Shown here: positions 60,917-64,000 of the stretch, piece after piece
How the letters are laid out: the number at the start of each line of letters is the position of its first letter
Position numbering within the stretch: position 1 is the stretch's first letter
Assembly (NCBI GenBank): GCA_049568075.1
Contig: CP144911.1
DNA from: Gottfriedia sp049568075
GTDB lineage: Bacteria > Bacillota > Bacilli > Bacillales > Bacillaceae_G
DNA length: 64,000 nucleotides
Strand: one strand, 5' to 3'
The notes under the pieces: generated by a model
The model's input: only the letters and a program-made list of their open reading frames with translations
What the model was told of the DNA's origin: nothing
Databases searched by the model: none
Position numbers and translations under genes: made by a program

Positions 60917-61290
60917 TCTAATCCTCCAACGTTTGAGAATACTGATAACCATTATTATATTTTCTTACTCTCGAACTCCTTATTTATTAAAATAATAGTT
61001 TTTTATAAGCAAAAAAATATTAAAATTATTTATAGTAGCATCCATTTTTCTATCAGATTACATTAGCAAAAAAAAGGAGTAACTCTCTATATTCTTTTAT
61101 TTTGAATAGCAATCACCATTTCAAGAACAACAAGAGAATAGCTCCATTATGCGTTAAATTTATTTCTATCCTCTCACACAACAAATTTGAACCTTTAATA
61201 GTCATAAAAACAATGTTTGGAATGATCAATAAAAAGTTTCATTAATTTAGCTAAATCTTTTTTCACTTAAAGTAAACAAAAAAATTTCTC
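60917..61290. other. AT-rich gap between acyltransferase and gmd
   Basis: No gene, RNA, terminator with a clear T run or known repeat is seen in this 374-bp stretch. It separates the gmd/fcl/sugar-transferase set from the rest of the cluster and may hold the promoter of the 60317 gene. Confidence 0.4.
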
Positions 61291-62376
61291 TTAATCAAAC
61301 ATCTTTTTAATCCTATCTTCCTTCTTAACTTTACTCATATCATGAGTAACCATAATCTCAACTAGCTGTTCAAAAGAAGTTTTAGTAGGATTCCAACCTA
61401 ATAATGTTCTAGCCTTTGTAGGATCACCTAACAATTGATCAACTTCAGCTGGACGGAAGAATTTTGGATCAACTTCCACAATTACGTCACCCGTAGCTTT
61501 ATTGATTCCTTTTTCGTTAACACCTTCACCTTCCCATTCAACTTCAATACCAGCGTTCTTAAATGCTAATGTCGCAAATTCACGAACAGAGTGCATTTCC
61601 CCAGTTGCAATAACAAAATCCTCTGGCTTATCGTGTTGAAGTATTAACCACATACATTCTACATAGTCTTTCGCATATCCCCAATCACGTAAAGAATCTA
61701 AGTTACCTAACATTAATTTATCTTGTTTCCCTTGAGAGATACGTGCTGCTGCAAGTGAAATTTTACGAGTTACAAATGTTTCACCGCGTCGTTCTGATTC
61801 ATGATTAAATAAAATTCCATTAACAGCAAACATATTGTAAGATTCACGATAGTTCTTAGTAATCCAAAAACCATAAATTTTTGCTACTCCATATGGAGAA
61901 CGTGGATAAAACGGTGTTGTTTCCTTTTGTGGAACTTCCTGTACTTTTCCGTATAATTCAGACGTAGAAGCTTGGTAGATTCTAGTAGTTTCAGATAAAC
62001 CTAACATGCGAACTGCTTCTAGAATACGTAATGTCCCAACTGCGTCAACGTCAGCAGTGTACTCTGGTACATCAAAAGAAACACGAACATGTGATTGTGC
62101 AGCTAAATTATATATTTCGTCAGGACGAATTTCACTAATTAAACGAATCACATTTGATGTATCAGTTACGTCACCATAATGTAGTTTAAAGTTTTCATCA
62201 GACATAAACGCATATTTATCCTCATTAAATAAATCTTCTAAGCGTTCTTGGTTATAAGAAGAGCTACGGCGAATTATTCCATGTACTTCATAACCTTTTT
62301 CTAATAAAAATTCTGCTAAGTAAGACCCATCTTGTCCTGTTACGCCAGTTACTAAAGCTTTTTTCTTCTTTGTCAT
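61291..62376 (-). CDS. gmd: GDP-mannose 4,6-dehydratase
   Basis: First step from GDP-mannose to GDP-L-fucose (or GDP-rhamnose). ALVTGVTGQDGSYLAEFLLE, YEVHGIIRRSSSYN, NLAAQSHVRVSF, YQASTSELYGKVQEVPQKET, SPYGVAKIYGFWIT with Tyr and Lys, NHESERRGETFVTRKI. 361 aa. 21 bp after fcl. Substrate comes from ManC. Confidence 0.96.
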   Translation of the reverse strand: MTKKKKALVTGVTGQDGSYLAEFLLEKGYEVHGIIRRSSSYNQERLEDLFNEDKYAFMSDENFKLHYGDVTDTSNVIRLISEIRPDEIYNLAAQSHVRVSFDVPEYTADVDAVGTLRILEAVRMLGLSETTRIYQASTSELYGKVQEVPQKETTPFYPRSPYGVAKIYGFWITKNYRESYNMFAVNGILFNHESERRGETFVTRKISLAAARISQGKQDKLMLGNLDSLRDWGYAKDYVECMWLILQHDKPEDFVIATGEMHSVREFATLAFKNAGIEVEWEGEGVNEKGINKATGDVIVEVDPKFFRPAEVDQLLGDPTKARTLLGWNPTKTSFEQLVEIMVTHDMSKVKKEDRIKKMFD

Positions 62377-62397
62377 TTCTCTGTTCTCCTTGTCTAA

Positions 62398-63336
62398 TTA
62401 CTTAGTTATTTGAAATTGTGCTAAAAATGCTTCGTATGCTTTCACTAATCCTTCATCTAAAGAGGTTTTTGCCGTCCAACCTAAAGAATTAATTTTTGTT
62501 GTATCTACTAATTTACGTGGTGTACCATCGGGTTTTGTTGTATCAAAAATAATTTCTCCTTCAAAGCCCACTACATTTTTTATTTTTGCAGCTAAATCAC
62601 CGATTGTAATATCCTTCCCTACCCCAACGTTTACAATTTCATTTCCCTCATAATTGTGCATTAAGAAAATACAAGCATCTGCTAAATCATCAGAGTATAA
62701 GAATTCACGTAAAGGTGTACCCGTTCCCCATACAGTTACAGTTGGTTCATTGTTTTCTTTCGCTTCATGGAATTTACGTAATAACGCCGGTAATACATGT
62801 GATGTATGTAAATCAAAGTTATCATTAGGTCCGTACATATTTGTTGGCATTGCAGAAATATACTTTGTACCATATTGACGGTTATATGATTCACACATTT
62901 TGATACCTGTAATTTTTGCAACTGCATATGCATCATTTGTAGGCTCTAACTCACCAGTTAATAAATATTCTTCCTTTAATGGCTGAGGCGCCATTTTTGG
63001 ATAAATACAAGTACTACCTAAAAATAATAGTTTTTTAACATCGTTTTTATAAGCGGCATCTATAACGCTTGTTTGAATCAATATATTGTCTCGAATAAAA
63101 TCAGCAGGATATTCATTGTTTGCAACAATTCCACCAACTTTAGCTGCTGCTAGAAAAACATATTCTATTTTTTCCTCAGCAAAAAACTCTTCAACTGCTT
63201 TAAAATTACGTAAATCTAGTTCTTTACTAGTAAGGTAAACTAAATTTGTATAGCCTTCTTCTTGTAATTTTCGCAAAATTGCTGAACCTACCAAACCACG
63301 ATGGCCAGCTACATATATTTTCGAATCCTTCTTCAC
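62398..63336 (-). CDS. fcl: GDP-L-fucose synthase
   Basis: Epimerase-reductase that completes GDP-L-fucose. IYVAGHRGLVGSAILRKL, AAKVGGIVANN, FLGSTCIYPKMAPQPLKEEY, AYAVAKITGIKMCESYN, AMPTNMYGPNDNFD. About 312 aa. GTG 63336 follows AGGAGAGAG by 4-5 bases; an ATG at 63354 overlaps the previous stop as TAATG and remains an alternative. Together with gmd and the sugar transferase it forms the right-hand operon. Confidence 0.95.
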   Translation of the reverse strand: MKKDSKIYVAGHRGLVGSAILRKLQEEGYTNLVYLTSKELDLRNFKAVEEFFAEEKIEYVFLAAAKVGGIVANNEYPADFIRDNILIQTSVIDAAYKNDVKKLLFLGSTCIYPKMAPQPLKEEYLLTGELEPTNDAYAVAKITGIKMCESYNRQYGTKYISAMPTNMYGPNDNFDLHTSHVLPALLRKFHEAKENNEPTVTVWGTGTPLREFLYSDDLADACIFLMHNYEGNEIVNVGVGKDITIGDLAAKIKNVVGFEGEIIFDTTKPDGTPRKLVDTTKINSLGWTAKTSLDEGLVKAYEAFLAQFQITK

Positions 63337-63353
63337 TTTTCTCTCTCTCCTCA

Positions 63354-64000
63354 TTAAAACGCGTTGTTTGAACCAAATAATACCCCAAACGTCTTTAATA
63401 TGATCTTAATGTCATAAACAATTGATCGATTATTTATGTAAGTTAGATCTAGTTGAACCATTTCATCAAAACCTACACTGTTACGGGCACTTACTTGCCA
63501 TAATCCTGTACAACCAGGCGTAACTAGTAATCTCTGCTTATCATAATCTGTATATCCATCAACTTCTCGAGGAAGTGGTGGTCTTGGACCAACAAGTGAC
63601 ATGTCACCTAAAAAAACATTAATGAATTGTGGTAATTCGTCAATCGATGTTTTTCGAATAAATTTACCAATGTTAGTAATCCTAGGATCTTCCTTCATTT
63701 TAAACATTGCACCAGAAACTTCATTATACTTTAAGAGTTCCTTTAATCGTTCTTCTGCATCCGTTACCATTGAACGGAACTTATACATTTTAAATTCTTT
63801 TCCATTCTTACCAATTCTAGTTTGATAAAAGAAAACTGGACCTTTTGGATCTTCTAACTTAATAAAAATTGCTACTACAATAAACACTGGTAATACTAAT
63901 AGAAGACCAAAAATTGCACCGATTAAATCCATTAATCGCTTTGTTATCAAATAAATCCTTCTTTTTTCAACTATTTCTTTCGATAAGAGCGGTTGAGAAG
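63354..64000 (-). CDS. Initiating sugar-phosphate transferase (bacterial sugar transferase), partial
   Basis: Polyprenyl-phosphate hexose-1-phosphate transferase that loads the first sugar of the repeat unit. KRLMDLIGAIFGLLLVLPVF is the membrane hairpin; GPVFFYQTRIGKNGKEFKMY, KFRSMVTDAEERL, DELPQFINVFLGDMSLVGP, RPPLPREV and PGCTGLWQVSARN are family motifs. The frame is open to the window edge (16 codons beyond the TTG at 63950, reading ...KEIVEKRRIY...), so the true N-terminus is probably outside. TTG 63950 has AAGGA upstream and is an alternative start. The first sugar is unknown. Confidence 0.9.
   Translation of the reverse strand, partial: SQPLLSKEIVEKRRIYLITKRLMDLIGAIFGLLLVLPVFIVVAIFIKLEDPKGPVFFYQTRIGKNGKEFKMYKFRSMVTDAEERLKELLKYNEVSGAMFKMKEDPRITNIGKFIRKTSIDELPQFINVFLGDMSLVGPRPPLPREVDGYTDYDKQRLLVTPGCTGLWQVSARNSVGFDEMVQLDLTYINNRSIVYDIKIILKTFGVLFGSNNAF

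Noticed and set aside
1..64000. tRNA, rRNA, CRISPR, transposase, integrase or toxin-antitoxin genes
   Set aside because: Looked for on both strands by eye; none was convincing.

Overview
The window looks like chromosome of a low-GC Gram-positive of the family Bacillaceae. The left part carries genes in the order known from Bacillus subtilis yfjO-yfjP-pdaA(yfjS)-yfjT-yfkAB-yfkD-yfkE. Most coding starts have strong AGGAGG-type ribosome sites, and intrinsic terminators are plentiful. The species cannot be fixed from sequence alone. No rRNA, tRNA, CRISPR array, transposase or phage gene was seen.

Layout. 1-751: N-terminus of a cyclic beta-1,2-glucan synthase-like giant protein that runs off the left edge. 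0.99-14.5 kb: housekeeping block (rRNA uracil methyltransferase, AlkA-type glycosylase, PdaA deacetylase, class I fumarase, YfjT, YfkAB radical SAM protein, YfkD, a YczE-type membrane protein, a CAX cation antiporter, an FMN split-barrel protein). A large GT2/TagF-type polymerase lies inside this block on the opposite strand. The gap at 3.25-3.89 kb holds a probable Fur-controlled small RNA. 14.6-14.7 kb: a GC-rich palindromic Bacillaceae repeat.

15-42 kb: a wall-polymer region, almost all on the minus strand. It has galU, the teichoic acid exporter tagGH with wecC, two GT4 transferases, a GT2 protein, two more GT2/TagF fusion polymerases, an epimerase, wecB (mnaA), a three-gene set (coiled-coil protein, CgeB-like transferase, GT4), the dTDP-rhamnose operon rfbACDB, an LCP attachment protein, galE and pgcA. 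Together these could make UDP-Glc, UDP-Gal, UDP-ManNAc, UDP-ManNAcA and dTDP-Rha, polymerise glycerol-phosphate-like chains, export them by ABC transporter and attach them to peptidoglycan.

44-64 kb: a second, Wzx/Wzy-type exopolysaccharide cluster. It has manA, a GT28-like protein, manC, ugd, flippase wzx, a HAD-domain protein, three GT-A/GT-B transferases, polymerase wzy, a possible GT-D protein, two hexapeptide acyltransferases, a TagA/WecG-type GT26, gmd, fcl and an initiating sugar-phosphate transferase cut by the right edge. The predicted sugar set includes GDP-L-fucose and UDP-glucuronate.

Most notable: the Fur-box/C-rich sRNA candidate at 3.5-3.65 kb; two genes (rfbA and a GT4) that seem to start at ATA and ATT behind the same 12-base ribosome-site sequence; a strict 21-bp tandem repeat at 7.7-7.9 kb; and the family of three GT2/TagF fusion polymerases with one naturally shorter relative.
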